This document shows, piece after piece, positions 9,002 through 18,644 of a stretch of 64,000 nt of DNA (positions are counted from its first letter, which is position 1; every line of letters starts with the position of its first letter). Made by a program: the position numbers and the translations under genes. The notes below the pieces were generated by a model that saw only the letters and a program-made list of their open reading frames with translations, was not told the DNA's origin and searched no databases. This DNA comes from Ignavibacteriota bacterium. GTDB taxonomy: Bacteria; Bacteroidota; Ignavibacteria; Ignavibacteriales; Ignavibacteriaceae. Location of the stretch: contig CP053447.1 in assembly GCA_013285425.1 (NCBI GenBank), positions 2,920,001 through 2,984,000 of the forward strand, written 5' to 3'.

Positions 9002-9043
9002 TATGCGTCTTTGCATCTGATTATTTACAGGCAGAGACGCATA
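9002..9043. repeat. intergenic inverted repeat between convergent genes
   Basis: TATGCGTCT (9002-9010) and AGACGCATA (9035-9043) are perfect 9-base complements with a 24-base spacer. They lie between the convergent ends of the DUF2911 gene and trhO. From memory, the GAGACGCATA core resembles small palindromic intergenic repeats seen in many bacterial genomes. It could act as a two-way terminator, though no long T run follows. Confidence 0.55.
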
Positions 9044-9052
9044 AATGTATGC

Positions 9053-9940
9053 TTATCCATAGAAAGATTTTCTTTTGTTTAAACTTGCTCTGCATTTATC
9101 ACTGCAGCAATACTCATTTATAGTCTTACATTCGTGGCAGCATATAATAATTTTATCGCAATCAAGGTTATGACAATTAATATGATAGGCTGTTGGTTTA
9201 CCGCAAAAGTGGCAGTTGGCAGTATATTTAAGTTCTTCTTTTGTATTTGGCTCAAGTACTCTCCTATCATCAAATACAAACATTCCGCCTTCCCAGTAAG
9301 TATCAGGAAATTTCTGAATATAATTTAAAATCCCGCCATCGATCTGATAAACATTATTAAAACCCTGCTCTCTCATATACGCTGATGCTTTCTCACATCT
9401 TATACCGCCGGTGCAATATGTTATAATTGTTTTATCCTTGTATTGATTTAATGATTCAACAACTTTGGGCCACTCTCTGAAATGAGTTATCTGAGGTGTA
9501 ATTGCATTTTTAAATTTCCCGATCTTGCTTTCGTACCAGTTCCGAGCATCAACAATAATAAAATCTTTTTCATCCTCATAAAATTTCAATAGCTGTTCCG
9601 GAGTAAGTTTTGGTGCGGTATGCGCCAATGATGTATTTACTAACCCTGAATTAACAATCTCTGATTTTACTCTTACATGCATTTTTGTAAACGCAATTTC
9701 ATCAGTTGATGTTTCTTTAAACCAAATATCCGCAAACATCGGATATTGGTATAAATGATTTTTATATTTTTCTATTTTTTTGTCATCGCCAAAAACCGAA
9801 CCATTAATTCCTTCTTCAGCTAGATATACTTTTCCTTTAAGCTCGTTTTCAATGCACCAGGAAAGATGCTCCTTTGCCAGCGTTTCCGGATCAACAATAG
9901 TTACGTATTTGTAAAAAGAAATTATTTTGTATTTGCTCAT
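9053..9940 (-). CDS. trhO: tRNA uridine(34) hydroxylase (TrhO, rhodanese-like)
   Basis: TrhO (formerly YceA) hydroxylates uridine 34 of certain tRNAs using molecular oxygen. The 295-aa protein has the family N-terminal domain (AEEGINGSVFGD, about 41-52) and a rhodanese domain (about 115-215) with TYCTGGIRCEKASAYM and Cys residues near 176 and 182. A Cys-rich tail follows (CHFCGKP, CHNLDCD, CCHECK, CCSDKC), likely binding zinc. The combination of CTGGIRCE and the Cys-rich tail is diagnostic against ordinary thiosulfate sulfurtransferases. The gene stands alone on the minus strand. Confidence 0.94.
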   Translation of the reverse strand: MSKYKIISFYKYVTIVDPETLAKEHLSWCIENELKGKVYLAEEGINGSVFGDDKKIEKYKNHLYQYPMFADIWFKETSTDEIAFTKMHVRVKSEIVNSGLVNTSLAHTAPKLTPEQLLKFYEDEKDFIIVDARNWYESKIGKFKNAITPQITHFREWPKVVESLNQYKDKTIITYCTGGIRCEKASAYMREQGFNNVYQIDGGILNYIQKFPDTYWEGGMFVFDDRRVLEPNTKEELKYTANCHFCGKPTAYHINCHNLDCDKIIICCHECKTINEYCCSDKCRASLNKRKSFYG

Positions 9941-10096
9941 TTTAATTTACACTCAATTATAAGATTCTATTTATATGGATTTAATAATTTTACTTCCAAA
10001 AGTTTAAAGGTGATTTTCTGTAACCGGCACTGCAAATATAATATTTAAAGAATTACTGGTAAGGAGGATAATTTTTAGGTGAGTGCCTGTATCAGA

Positions 10097-12034
10097 TTAT
10101 TGATACTGTGAGTATTTTTTTATCTGAGAGTCATTTTCAAAATTAACACTAAGATCAAATGTAACGGAAAAAACAGAACCAATACTCTTTTCACTTTCAA
10201 CATCAATTTCAGCTTTATTCAATTCGACATATTTTTTTACTAATGCTAATCCTAATCCATTTCCTTCAAACTCTCTTTTATATCCGACATCTTCCTGCGA
10301 AAAAGGTGTAAATAATTTTTTACGGTATTCTTCACTCATTCCAATACCGCTATCCCTTATTTCAACTCTTATCTTGTTAGTATTTTCATTTCTTACAAAT
10401 ACCTCAACATAGCCTTTTAATGTATATTTAATCGCATTGTTGATAAGATTTTGAAATATCTGATTTACAGTATATCTATCGGCAACAATAAATGAATTAT
10501 CTATTGAATGAGTAAACTTCAGCTCAAGTCCTTTATCGTCGCTTAGGGATTTAAATTCATTCATCAGTTTTTTAAGGTCTGCCAATAAATCAAATTTTTC
10601 ATAAGTTGGTTTGTAATTACCGCTTTGAACAGAAGACATATTTAATATCATATCTATTGTTCTTTGCAAACGCCTTCCCGCACTTTTAACAGAATCAAGA
10701 ATAATTTTCAACTCTTCATCTTTACTTGAAATTTCATCAGCAAGCAAGGGTATTGAAGTCAGAATAACATTAAGCGGGGTTCTTATCTCGTGTGACATCT
10801 GTGCAAGAAATGCTGATTTTAATCTATCGGATTCTTCAGCTTTCCTTAGTGCATCAACAAGCTCTTGCTGAACTCTTTTTATTTCAGTAATATCTAAAAG
10901 CTGCATCACATAGTGCTTAACTTTATTCTTTTCATCCAGAACAGAAACTAATTTTACTATAACATTAATTTCTTTTCCCTCTTTCTTTAAGAGGGTCTTT
11001 TCCGAACTGAAATCTGCTATTGGTTTTCCATTATATTCAAGTGAGTTGTTGTCAAAACCTTCGAGGTCATTTCTATCAAATAAATATTTAATAGGAATCC
11101 CGATTATCTCATCGCGTTCAAATCCAACTGTATTACAAAAAGACCTGTTGACACTTATTATTTTTCCTTCTGTCGAAATTATAACTATTCCTATAGGAGC
11201 ATTCTGAAATACAAGCCTGAATTGTTCTTCGCTTTTTTGGAGCATGATTTCTGCTTTTTTTCGCTGGTTGATTTCAAAATTTAACTCCGCTATTTTGTCT
11301 TTAAATACATCGTGTAGTTTTTTGTTTAATGATTCAACTTCACCGCTTGATCTATCAAGTTCACCCAGCAGAATATTAACCCGGTCTTCAAGAACTCTCA
11401 ACTCATTTTTTTTGCCGCTCTTTTTGCCTTTAAGTTCTGCAGAAATATTTGCCGAGTCAAGTGCTTTAAATATTTTTGCTAAAGGTCGGAAAGAAATTGA
11501 GCTTAAGAAATAGGTGAAAACTATCCCAGCCATCAGAATTGATAAACTGAATAATGCAGTCAGCATTCGATTTTTAAGAATCTTATGCGCGTCGTCGCCC
11601 GACTCAAATCCAACATAGATTTTTCCGGTAACTTTCTCCCTCTCAACAGGCAGTGCAACTCGATACACTTTTTCGTCCTGAGAAATCCCTTCCTTCTGAG
11701 ATTTAGAAAGAACATAAAGGTTGTTTTCCGCAACATCTAAATTAATTGCGTCTAAAATTTCTCCGCTTGGTTTTTCAATAACTAAATAAACTGCCCCATT
11801 TAATTGAAGTAAATTAGAAATCGCTTCTTTATCAGTAAACTCTTTATCAGTAAAAGAATTCGGGCTTTGTTTAAAAAAGTTGATAAACACATCAGCTTTA
11901 TAGGCATATTTTTCATTTATCTGGTCTTCAAATTTTCTGGTAAAATAGACAAAGATGAAGACTGCTACTACGATAAAGAACAATGCGAATTCAATTGTGA
12001 GCCTTAATTGCAGTTTTTGAGATTTAGATCTCAT
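10097..12034 (-). CDS. membrane-bound PAS sensor histidine kinase
   Basis: A 645-aa sensor kinase. Domains in order: membrane segment (about 14-31), periplasmic sensor region (about 32-155), second membrane segment (about 157-179), a linker and coiled coil (185-265), PAS with PAC (about 268-385), HisKA with FLAQMSHEIRTPLNVI (His near 415), and HATPase_c with NLINNAIKYT, RDSGIGMSEE and GNGLGLALVKK. All catalytic boxes look intact. No response regulator gene is adjacent, so it is an orphan kinase, and its signal cannot be told from the sequence. It starts at an ATG 279 bases from exonuclease III; that gap shows only AT-rich sequence. Confidence 0.92.
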   Translation of the reverse strand: MRSKSQKLQLRLTIEFALFFIVVAVFIFVYFTRKFEDQINEKYAYKADVFINFFKQSPNSFTDKEFTDKEAISNLLQLNGAVYLVIEKPSGEILDAINLDVAENNLYVLSKSQKEGISQDEKVYRVALPVEREKVTGKIYVGFESGDDAHKILKNRMLTALFSLSILMAGIVFTYFLSSISFRPLAKIFKALDSANISAELKGKKSGKKNELRVLEDRVNILLGELDRSSGEVESLNKKLHDVFKDKIAELNFEINQRKKAEIMLQKSEEQFRLVFQNAPIGIVIISTEGKIISVNRSFCNTVGFERDEIIGIPIKYLFDRNDLEGFDNNSLEYNGKPIADFSSEKTLLKKEGKEINVIVKLVSVLDEKNKVKHYVMQLLDITEIKRVQQELVDALRKAEESDRLKSAFLAQMSHEIRTPLNVILTSIPLLADEISSKDEELKIILDSVKSAGRRLQRTIDMILNMSSVQSGNYKPTYEKFDLLADLKKLMNEFKSLSDDKGLELKFTHSIDNSFIVADRYTVNQIFQNLINNAIKYTLKGYVEVFVRNENTNKIRVEIRDSGIGMSEEYRKKLFTPFSQEDVGYKREFEGNGLGLALVKKYVELNKAEIDVESEKSIGSVFSVTFDLSVNFENDSQIKKYSQYQ

Positions 12035-12313
12035 TTACTCCTGACTGTTAATTTTAAGAAATTATACTTTATAAGAAAAACAATAAACCTAATAATTACA
12101 ACAATTAAAGTGCCGTATTATCTTCACTATAATATAAGAAATTTTGTTGTTTTCGGAACAGATTGCTGTAATTTTTTTAGAATTATGTCAATTTTTAATC
12201 AATCTTTTCAGATTGTTGGTGATTAACAATTAAACAAATAATTCTCTTCTATAATTATTCAGATTATCATCAGCTTGCTTAGGCACAATTTAACAACAGA
12301 GATTTTAAAACGA

Positions 12314-13084
12314 TTACTTCAGTTTGATGTCAATTCCAACCGGACAGTGATCTGATCCCATTACATCCGGCATTATAAAAGCATCTTTAACATTCTTCTG
12401 AAAATTATCACTTACAAAAAAGTAATCGATCCTCCAGCCAACATTCCTATCACGGGCACGTGTTAACTGATCCCACCAGGTATAATTATCCGGTTCATTA
12501 TTAAACATTCTAAAAGTATCGTGATAACCGTTTGAAATGAACTTATCCAACCATTCTCTTTCGATAGGCAGAAATCCGGATACTTTAGAATTCTCTTTTG
12601 GTCTGGCTAAATCAATTTCTTTATGTGCAGTATTAACATCACCACAAATAACTAGTTTTTTCCCCTTAGCAATAAGCTTGTTTGCATAATTCAGAAATGC
12701 GTCATAAAAATCCATTTTATATTGTAATCGTTCCTGATTCATTTTTCCATTTGGGTAATAAATATTAAGAAGAGTAAAATCTTTGTAATCTGCTATAATG
12801 ATTCTTCCTTCATCATCAAACTTTGGAATGCCAAAACCATTTTCAACTTTTACAGGTTCTTGCTTTGTATAAATTGCAACGCCGCTATAGCCTTTTTTAA
12901 CTGCAGATGAAGAAAAGTAAGATTTATATCCATCGATATTTAATAGTTCATCTGTTAATTGTTCCGGTTCGGCTTTAGTTTCCTGTACACAAAGAATATC
13001 AGGATCTTCTGTAAGCAGCCAATCAACAAAACCCTTTTTCTGAATTGCACGAATGCCATTAACATTCCAGGAAAGAATACGCAT
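12314..13084 (-). CDS. xth: exodeoxyribonuclease III (AP endonuclease)
   Basis: This enzyme cleaves abasic sites and degrades one DNA strand 3' to 5' in base-excision repair. The 256-aa length fits the ExoIII/ExoA family. Motifs run [12 protein letters not shown] (2-13), [12 protein letters not shown] with the metal-binding Glu, [25 protein letters not shown] with the catalytic Asp/Asn, RIDYFFVS and [11 protein letters not shown] at the C-terminus with the active-site His. It lies 23 bases downstream of the FeoB permease gene on the same strand and may be co-transcribed by chance. Confidence 0.96.
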   Translation of the reverse strand: MRILSWNVNGIRAIQKKGFVDWLLTEDPDILCVQETKAEPEQLTDELLNIDGYKSYFSSSAVKKGYSGVAIYTKQEPVKVENGFGIPKFDDEGRIIIADYKDFTLLNIYYPNGKMNQERLQYKMDFYDAFLNYANKLIAKGKKLVICGDVNTAHKEIDLARPKENSKVSGFLPIEREWLDKFISNGYHDTFRMFNNEPDNYTWWDQLTRARDRNVGWRIDYFFVSDNFQKNVKDAFIMPDVMGSDHCPVGIDIKLK

Positions 13085-13107
13085 AAATAGTTCCTATGAT
13101 ATTAATA

Positions 13108-14535
13108 TTACGATAAAAATATTCTCCATAACTGTGTTACAAAAAAAGTAACAGTTAATCCTAATAGTATTGGGAGAAAAGTTGATATAACAGTCCACTT
13201 TACACTTTTAGTTTCTTTATAAATTGTATAGATAGTTGTTGAGCAGGGATTATGCAATAAACTGAACAGCATTAAATTTATTCCTGTCAGCAATGTCCAT
13301 CCGCCGGCATGAAGGATTTGCGCAGTATCAGCAACGGAATCGAACTCAAACATTACTCCGCTTCCACCACCAAGATTAGTTAACCCAAGGTTTGCAACCG
13401 TTAACATCAATACGGTCGGTATTACAATCTCATTAGCAGGAATAGCAATTATATAAGCCAGAATAATTACTCCGTTAAGTCCAAAAATAAAAGCAGCCGG
13501 ATTAACCCAGTTGATAAAATGATCTGCGAGAGAAATTCCATCAATTGTAATATTTGCGACCAACCAAATAACCATCCCTGCCGGCAATGCAAATACAACT
13601 GCTCTCCACAAAACAAAAATTGTTCTATCTATAAGTGAAGTATAAAGAGTTTGTAGCAATCTTGGGGGACGATATGGCGGAAGCTCCAAACTAAAAGCTG
13701 ATGCCTCACCTTTTAACAATGTTTTGGATAATCCCCATGAAACAACTAAACTGAATGTAATTCCCAAAACTGCAATAAAGACAACAGCAGCGGCAGAAGC
13801 AATTCCGGCAAGATAAGCTGGAGCGGCTGCACCAATAAAAATTGTAGCAATCAGTATTTGTGTAGGCCATCTTCCGTTACACAACGAAAAATTATTAGTA
13901 ATTATTGCAATCAGTCTTTCACGCGGAGAATCAATTACTCTGGTAGCCACTACACCTGCGGCATTACATCCAAACCCCATTGCCATAGTCAATGCCTGTC
14001 TTCCGTGTGCTCCTACTTTTTTATAAAGAGGGTCCATATTAAACGCGACACGGGGTAAATATCCAAAGTCTTCCAATAAAGTATAAACCGGAAAAAAAAT
14101 TGCCATAGGCGGAAGCATTACACTAACAACCCAAGCCATTGCAAGATAAGCGCCATCAATTAAAACTCCGCTTAACCACCAGGGCATAAATGAGTCAGCA
14201 AAATTTTTAAGTATCGGATGTAAACTATCTACAAGAACAGAAGAAATAAAAACAGAAGGATAATTTGCACCAACTATTGTTATCCAAAAAACGACAGCCA
14301 GAATCAGAAACATTATCGGAAAACCAAGATACTTACTGGTTAAGATTTTATCTAAAGTTCTATCAAAACTAAATGCCTGCTTTTTATCCGGATACTTTAC
14401 AACTTTATTAGCAATTGAAGTGGCATTTTCATAAATAGATTCCATTAATGTATCGTGCAGATTCTCGTCAACCTCCCAACGCAGGTTGTTTGCTGCTGCT
14501 AAAATTGATTCTTTACTAAATTTATTATTATTCAT
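13108..14535 (-). CDS. feoB: FeoB membrane (permease) half, separate gene
   Basis: This is the transport domain of FeoB, the GTP-driven metal importer, encoded apart from its G domain. A short helical stretch ([15 protein letters not shown]) matches the end of the FeoB intracellular S region. Two gate blocks and several membrane spans follow. The gate motifs differ from classic Feo[14 protein letters not shown] where GCNVPA is usual, and [10 protein letters not shown] where SCGARLPV is usual; both Cys are kept. [11 protein letters not shown] replaces AKEVVV, and [10 protein letters not shown] matches the FPC block. Three starts are possible: TTG 14562, ATG 14547, and ATG 14535, chosen for GGAAG five bases upstream. 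The G-domain gene ends 244 bases upstream. The cargo is probably Fe2+; another divalent metal is possible. Confidence 0.86.
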   Translation of the reverse strand: MNNNKFSKESILAAANNLRWEVDENLHDTLMESIYENATSIANKVVKYPDKKQAFSFDRTLDKILTSKYLGFPIMFLILAVVFWITIVGANYPSVFISSVLVDSLHPILKNFADSFMPWWLSGVLIDGAYLAMAWVVSVMLPPMAIFFPVYTLLEDFGYLPRVAFNMDPLYKKVGAHGRQALTMAMGFGCNAAGVVATRVIDSPRERLIAIITNNFSLCNGRWPTQILIATIFIGAAAPAYLAGIASAAAVVFIAVLGITFSLVVSWGLSKTLLKGEASAFSLELPPYRPPRLLQTLYTSLIDRTIFVLWRAVVFALPAGMVIWLVANITIDGISLADHFINWVNPAAFIFGLNGVIILAYIIAIPANEIVIPTVLMLTVANLGLTNLGGGSGVMFEFDSVADTAQILHAGGWTLLTGINLMLFSLLHNPCSTTIYTIYKETKSVKWTVISTFLPILLGLTVTFFVTQLWRIFLS

Positions 14536-14779
14536 ATTGTCTTCCATAAATTCTAACCACAAATGCTTTAATGCTCAAGTTTATAAAGCTAATTTTGTAA
14601 TACCATCTCTAATTATTATTACTCTAAAGTTTATTGAACATCCTAAAAGTTAATTTGAAATTATTTGTTTACTTAGAACCAGAGTATTTCAAACAGGATT
14701 AATCTGTTCAGTTCTCTTTCTTTATTACCCAATAATTTTATTTTTTCCTGAGTCTTCCTGGATCCTGAGCTAATTTTAT

Positions 14780-15583
14780 CTATTCACTTTCTATTCCTGC
14801 AAGTTCTTGTCTTTTAAGATTACCAAGATCCCCGCTTCTTATTGCGTTGATAATACTTTGATCACCTTCCAGCAGTCTCAATGCGACCCAGCGGAGATTG
14901 GGTAAGCCAGAAAATTCTTTCTCAATTTCGCTGCTAAGTTTTTCGATTGCATCATTCAATTCTGAAGAATTACTCTTTATTCTATACGGTCTGCATATAT
15001 ATTCACCTGAAGCAACTTCAAATATCATCTTTAACAATTCGTTCATTCCTTCGCCTTGTCTTGCTGATGTTACAACTACCGGAATTCCAAGTTCTTTAGA
15101 TAAAGTCCTGTCGTCAACCTTAATACCATTTCTTCTTGCCTCATCCATAAGATTAAGACATAAAACTGCACGGTTGGTTATTTCTAAAATCTGAAGAACG
15201 AGGTTTAAATTTCTTTCTAATCTTGTAGCATCAACTACAATCACTGTAACATCGGGCTGCCCGAACAAAATAAAATCGCGCGCAACTTCTTCATCTGTGC
15301 TGGTAGATAAAAGCGAATAAGTTCCGGGTAAATCAACAAGTTTGAACTTCTTATCGTTAAACTCAAACCCGCCTTCAGCACGTGTAACTGTTTTGCCTGG
15401 CCAATTACCAGTATGCTGTCTTAAACCGGTAAGATAATTAAATACAGTGCTTTTACCGGTATTCGGATTTCCTGCAAGTGCAACAACAAAATCAAAACTG
15501 CTCATATCAATTCCAAGCTTTTTCAGATTGCCCATATTGTGTACTGGACAATTAGCACAATTACTCATTTCTAAACTATTCAA
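14780..15583 (-). CDS. feoB: FeoB G-protein half, separate gene
   Basis: This is the cytosolic GTPase and part of the S domain of FeoB, 267 aa, with no membrane segments. G motifs: G1 GNPNTGKST (38-46), G3 DLPGTYSL (84-91), G4 NLMDEA (144-149) and G5 TSARQG (172-177). Switch-region text [10 protein letters not shown] (57-66) is typical of FeoB. The N-terminus carries CANCPVH (C9, C12, H15), a possible metal-binding tag. The frame starts with TTG at 15583, overlapping the TGA of the upstream gene by four bases; an in-frame ATG at 15568 is the alternative. It stops in the helical region, and the 244 bases before the permease gene are AT-rich with no continuing frame, so it looks like a genuine split rather than one frameshift. 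Confidence 0.88.
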   Translation of the reverse strand: MNSLEMSNCANCPVHNMGNLKKLGIDMSSFDFVVALAGNPNTGKSTVFNYLTGLRQHTGNWPGKTVTRAEGGFEFNDKKFKLVDLPGTYSLLSTSTDEEVARDFILFGQPDVTVIVVDATRLERNLNLVLQILEITNRAVLCLNLMDEARRNGIKVDDRTLSKELGIPVVVTSARQGEGMNELLKMIFEVASGEYICRPYRIKSNSSELNDAIEKLSSEIEKEFSGLPNLRWVALRLLEGDQSIINAIRSGDLGNLKRQELAGIESE

Positions 15584-16608
15584 TTTTCAACCTCACTATT
15601 CTTAATAAAAATTCTATCGGTCTGCTGCTTGCGTAAAGCTACAATTGTTCCTCTTACTCTATAAGCAATAGGATCACTTGTTAAGCTTTCAAGCTCAGCT
15701 TCTATTTTTGTACCCGGTACTATACCGAGATCCATCAATCTTCTTCTTTGCTGCCCTCTCAAAGACTTTGCTATTCCAAGTATTGTTCCTTTTTCTCCAA
15801 CTTTAAGTGAAGAGAGCGTTTTAAAATTTTCACCGATTTGCTTTTCAAGTTTTACAATACCTACTGTTATATTTTTTGCAATTAAAGGAGATAGTACGCA
15901 TTCTTCGCCATTCGCAATAAATTTAATTCGTTTATCTGTAACCAATAACATTCTTATCTGCATACCGGCATATAAACCTTCTGCAATAATTTGTGAGTAA
16001 ATCGCATAAGGCTCATCTTCAATGTGAATAATATTTGCAAACTCACCAGCCTGCATTTCAGTAAGAAGTTTACCTCTTCTAACAGGTAAGTCACCTTTGG
16101 CTGAAGGAATCGGATCTCCATGCGGATCGAAAACAGGATTACCAATTTGTGCCGCTAACTTATTTGCCTGTTCGGGTGTTAATGTATGCTCAATCTCTTC
16201 AGCTTTTAAATGCCATTCATTTTCTGAAACACTTGTTTCATCGGCAAGATATTTTTCCCATAAACGATGAACACGGATAACACGCAGCGCATAAGACCTT
16301 CCATCGGGGGTTAATATTAACTCATTCTTTTTTGCATTTACTAATCCAAGTGATTCCAGTTTAGAAATAATATCAGTAGCATCATCAGCTGAGATTGAAA
16401 GATTACCGGCAACACCGTTTAATGTGCAGACGATCTGATGATATTCGCAGTTATACAAATACTTTAATGCATCTTCGATTAATATCTTTTTACTGGCAAT
16501 TTTTGATTTTTTAACTTTTGCAATTATTCCCTTAGCAGGATAAAATAACATGATAAGAAAAATAATTATTGCAATGCCTATTATTAAGAGTATTATTGGC
16601 TCGTTCAT
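15580..16608 (-). CDS. membrane-anchored DtxR/MntR-like protein fused to FeoA
   Basis: A 342-aa fusion. Residues 4-22 form one strong membrane segment, followed by a basic stretch ([12 protein letters not shown]). Residues 44-160 are a DtxR-family winged helix and dimerisation domain, residues about 175-255 an SH3-like region, and 262-337 a FeoA domain ([28 protein letters not shown]-like end). The residues that bind metal in DtxR/MntR appear kept: D46, H114, E137, E140 and H141, with H133 and E118 matching the second site. It follows the soluble DtxR-type gene by 8 bases and overlaps the FeoB G gene by four. A membrane-tethered metal sensor bringing FeoA to the FeoB halves is my inference; DNA binding by a tethered repressor is not excluded. 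Confidence 0.85.
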   Translation of the reverse strand: MNEPIILLIIGIAIIIFLIMLFYPAKGIIAKVKKSKIASKKILIEDALKYLYNCEYHQIVCTLNGVAGNLSISADDATDIISKLESLGLVNAKKNELILTPDGRSYALRVIRVHRLWEKYLADETSVSENEWHLKAEEIEHTLTPEQANKLAAQIGNPVFDPHGDPIPSAKGDLPVRRGKLLTEMQAGEFANIIHIEDEPYAIYSQIIAEGLYAGMQIRMLLVTDKRIKFIANGEECVLSPLIAKNITVGIVKLEKQIGENFKTLSSLKVGEKGTILGIAKSLRGQQRRRLMDLGIVPGTKIEAELESLTSDPIAYRVRGTIVALRKQQTDRIFIKNSEVEN

Positions 16609-16616
16609 ATCTTTAC

Positions 16617-17276
16617 TTATTTAATCTTTTCCACAAAAATATTTGATGCAACTTTATTACTTAGATTTACATCGTTCTTATTAATCTTAACTAATACCGA
16701 ACCGTCAAAGCCCAGTTTATCTTTTATTTTAATTTCCTTACCCAAATTGATACCTATGTTAGTAATGTATGTTAACATATTTTTTACATCGTCATTTACG
16801 CGCACAACTTTCGCTGAATCGTTTTTATCCAATTCTGTTATCGCAACAACTGTCTTTGAATCTTTGATTTTTCCTCTCCTATCAGGAATAGGATAGCCAT
16901 GAGGATCTACTTCCGGGAAGTCTAAAAATTCTTCCAGCAAATTGATTAACTCATCGGATGAAGAATGCTCAAGTTTTTCAGCTTCATCATGAATCTTATC
17001 CCAGCTCATACCAAGTGTTTTATGTAAAAATACTTCCCATAACCGGTGACGGCGTAAAATATTCTTTGCATAAGATGCACCGTTATCAGTAAGCTTGATA
17101 CCTTTGTACTTTTTATAATCAATAAATCCATCCCGTGAAAGTTTTCTTAACATATCTGTAACTGCGGCATTAGATATTTCTAACTTTTCAGCCAGCAGAT
17201 TTGGTTTAATTTCACCGGCATCATCAAGATTTCTGTAAATTGCCGTCAGATAGTCTTCCTGAGAAACATTATCCAT
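16617..17276 (-). CDS. DtxR/MntR-family metal-dependent transcriptional regulator
   Basis: A 219-aa soluble regulator with a winged helix (about 5-65), a dimerisation/metal domain (70-130) and a C-terminal SH3-like domain (about 140-217). Aligned by eye with MntR and DtxR, the metal ligands are D8, H77, E100, E103 and H104. The residue matching DtxR Cys102 is Glu, as in MntR. MntR Glu11 is Thr here, so the site is mixed. DtxR-type proteins repress metal uptake genes when loaded with Fe2+ or Mn2+. It heads the Feo operon, and a palindrome lies 20 bases upstream of its ATG, suggesting autoregulation. Confidence 0.9.
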   Translation of the reverse strand: MDNVSQEDYLTAIYRNLDDAGEIKPNLLAEKLEISNAAVTDMLRKLSRDGFIDYKKYKGIKLTDNGASYAKNILRRHRLWEVFLHKTLGMSWDKIHDEAEKLEHSSSDELINLLEEFLDFPEVDPHGYPIPDRRGKIKDSKTVVAITELDKNDSAKVVRVNDDVKNMLTYITNIGINLGKEIKIKDKLGFDGSVLVKINKNDVNLSNKVASNIFVEKIK

Positions 17277-17296
17277 TTAAGTTCTTCTAATTATTA

Positions 17297-17314
17297 TTTT
17301 AAGTGCGCTTAAAA
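17297..17314. promoter_or_regulatory. candidate DtxR-family operator
   Basis: TTTTAAG (17297-17303) and CTTAAAA (17308-17314) are perfect 7-base complements around the 4-base centre TGCG. The site sits 20 bases upstream of the ATG of the DtxR/MntR-like gene that heads the Feo operon. Its size and dyad symmetry fit DtxR/MntR-type operators, though the bases differ from the known DtxR and MntR consensus. The assignment rests on position and symmetry. Confidence 0.5.
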
Positions 17315-17524
17315 CTATATAACTATAAAATCAAATGCAATGCGGAAAAACACTATATCTGACAAGTCACAGATAGCAGATTTAACGACTTTGCTTTTTT
17401 TGTTAACCTAAGAATTAAAGAAGGTTTTTGCCATAAGAGAAATGGAGATTTAACTGGGAATTGCTGGCTTTCTATTTCACTTTTTTGTTACTCGCAGCTT
17501 TATCTTTTTGATCTCTTGATTAAG

Positions 17525-18058
17525 CTATGACTCTATCCCCTTTCTCGCAAGAATACCATCCTGATAGTAGTGTTTTATTTCTTTCATCTCCGTTACAAGA
17601 TCGGCGGCTTCAATTATGTTATCCGGACAGTATCGCCCTGTAAGAATAAGCTCAACGTTTTCTGGTTTTATTTTTATAAATGTCAGCACCTCTTCATCAG
17701 TAAACAAACCAAAATGAATTGAAACCAGAACTTCATCAAGAATAATTAAATTATATTTACCGCTAAGCATTTTAGATTTTGCTTTTTCTAATCCTCTCTT
17801 TGCTTTATCTCTTTCAACAACATTTGGCAGTTCTTTTCTGTAAACAAAATCATCCCCTGCAAATTGTTCAATTGTAATCCAATCATTTAAATATTTTAAG
17901 CTTTCCAATTCGTTGTATGGATATTCTTTCATAAACTGAGCAATGTAAGTCTTAAGCCCATATCCGGCGGCTCTAACTGCCTGACCTATTGCTGCGGTGG
18001 ATTTTCCTTTTCCATCGCCAGTGTAAATCTGGATATATCCTTTTTCCAATTTATTCAT
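17525..18058 (-). CDS. cobO: cob(I)yrinic acid a,c-diamide adenosyltransferase (CobO/BtuR)
   Basis: This enzyme transfers the adenosyl group from ATP to Co(I) corrinoids in adenosylcobalamin synthesis or salvage. The 177-aa protein has the P-loop TGDGKGKSTAA (13-23), a segment AAGYGLKTYIAQFMK, Walker-B-like NLIILDEVLVSI and the family motif LILTGRYCP. No other cobalamin genes and no cobalamin riboswitch are nearby, so salvage is likely but unproven. The start codon directly follows the stop of the DinB gene with no gap. Confidence 0.94.
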   Translation of the reverse strand: MNKLEKGYIQIYTGDGKGKSTAAIGQAVRAAGYGLKTYIAQFMKEYPYNELESLKYLNDWITIEQFAGDDFVYRKELPNVVERDKAKRGLEKAKSKMLSGKYNLIILDEVLVSIHFGLFTDEEVLTFIKIKPENVELILTGRYCPDNIIEAADLVTEMKEIKHYYQDGILARKGIES

Positions 18059-18625
18059 CTAATTTTCCGGGAAGTTATTATGATTCAACAAACGCTGCGC
18101 TTGATTAATATGTCTTCGATCATGTAACCGAATAATTTCAAGAACATCGCAAAAGTTTTCTTTTATAAATTTGGAAGCAGGTGAAGACATTATATACTTA
18201 TTCAAATCTAAATTGTTAAAAGCTCTTAATAGATTTATAAAACCTTTTTGCATATCAACAAATTTCTCAAATAGATCTGTTGAATAATTACTTTGAGATG
18301 GTTTAAAGACACCAAACGTTTTTACTTTTTTAAGATTATCAGGATCAACAGACTTGATTAAAAGCTTACCTGTGAATTTATGCTTGACTAAAGTTTTGGA
18401 GCAATCAGTTGTTAATTGTTTTTGTGAAAACTGTTTTTCAAACTCGTTAAAATAAAGCTGGTTTGTAACAATAAGATGATCAACGCACTCAGCAATGCTC
18501 CAGACATCATCCGAAGGTTTCCAGTTTACCTGGCTTTCTGATAAAGAATTGAAACCAACCATATCTTTCAATAATGATTCGGTATCAGAAATAAAATTAT
18601 TTCTTAAATCAAGAATAGTTTTCAT
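18059..18625 (-). CDS. DinB-like metal-binding protein
   Basis: A 188-aa four-helix-bundle protein of the DinB/YfiT superfamily. The three His of the usual nickel/zinc site are visible: H50 in AECVDHLIVTN, and H168 and H172 in RLHDRRHINQA. The motif WKPSDDVWSIAECVDHL is typical of the DinB_2 group. Members include thiol transferases and proteins without known activity; nothing here points to a substrate. It is immediately upstream of cobO and probably co-transcribed, while its own upstream gap to the metallo-hydrolase gene is 19 bases. Confidence 0.85.
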   Translation of the reverse strand: MKTILDLRNNFISDTESLLKDMVGFNSLSESQVNWKPSDDVWSIAECVDHLIVTNQLYFNEFEKQFSQKQLTTDCSKTLVKHKFTGKLLIKSVDPDNLKKVKTFGVFKPSQSNYSTDLFEKFVDMQKGFINLLRAFNNLDLNKYIMSSPASKFIKENFCDVLEIIRLHDRRHINQAQRLLNHNNFPEN

Positions 18626-18644
18626 TTAATTAATTATCTGCCGC

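Noticed and set aside
14536-14779. Single frameshift joining the FeoB G-domain and permease genes
   Set aside because: All frames across this gap carry stops, the sequence is AT-rich and non-coding in character, and the permease has its own start and ribosome site.
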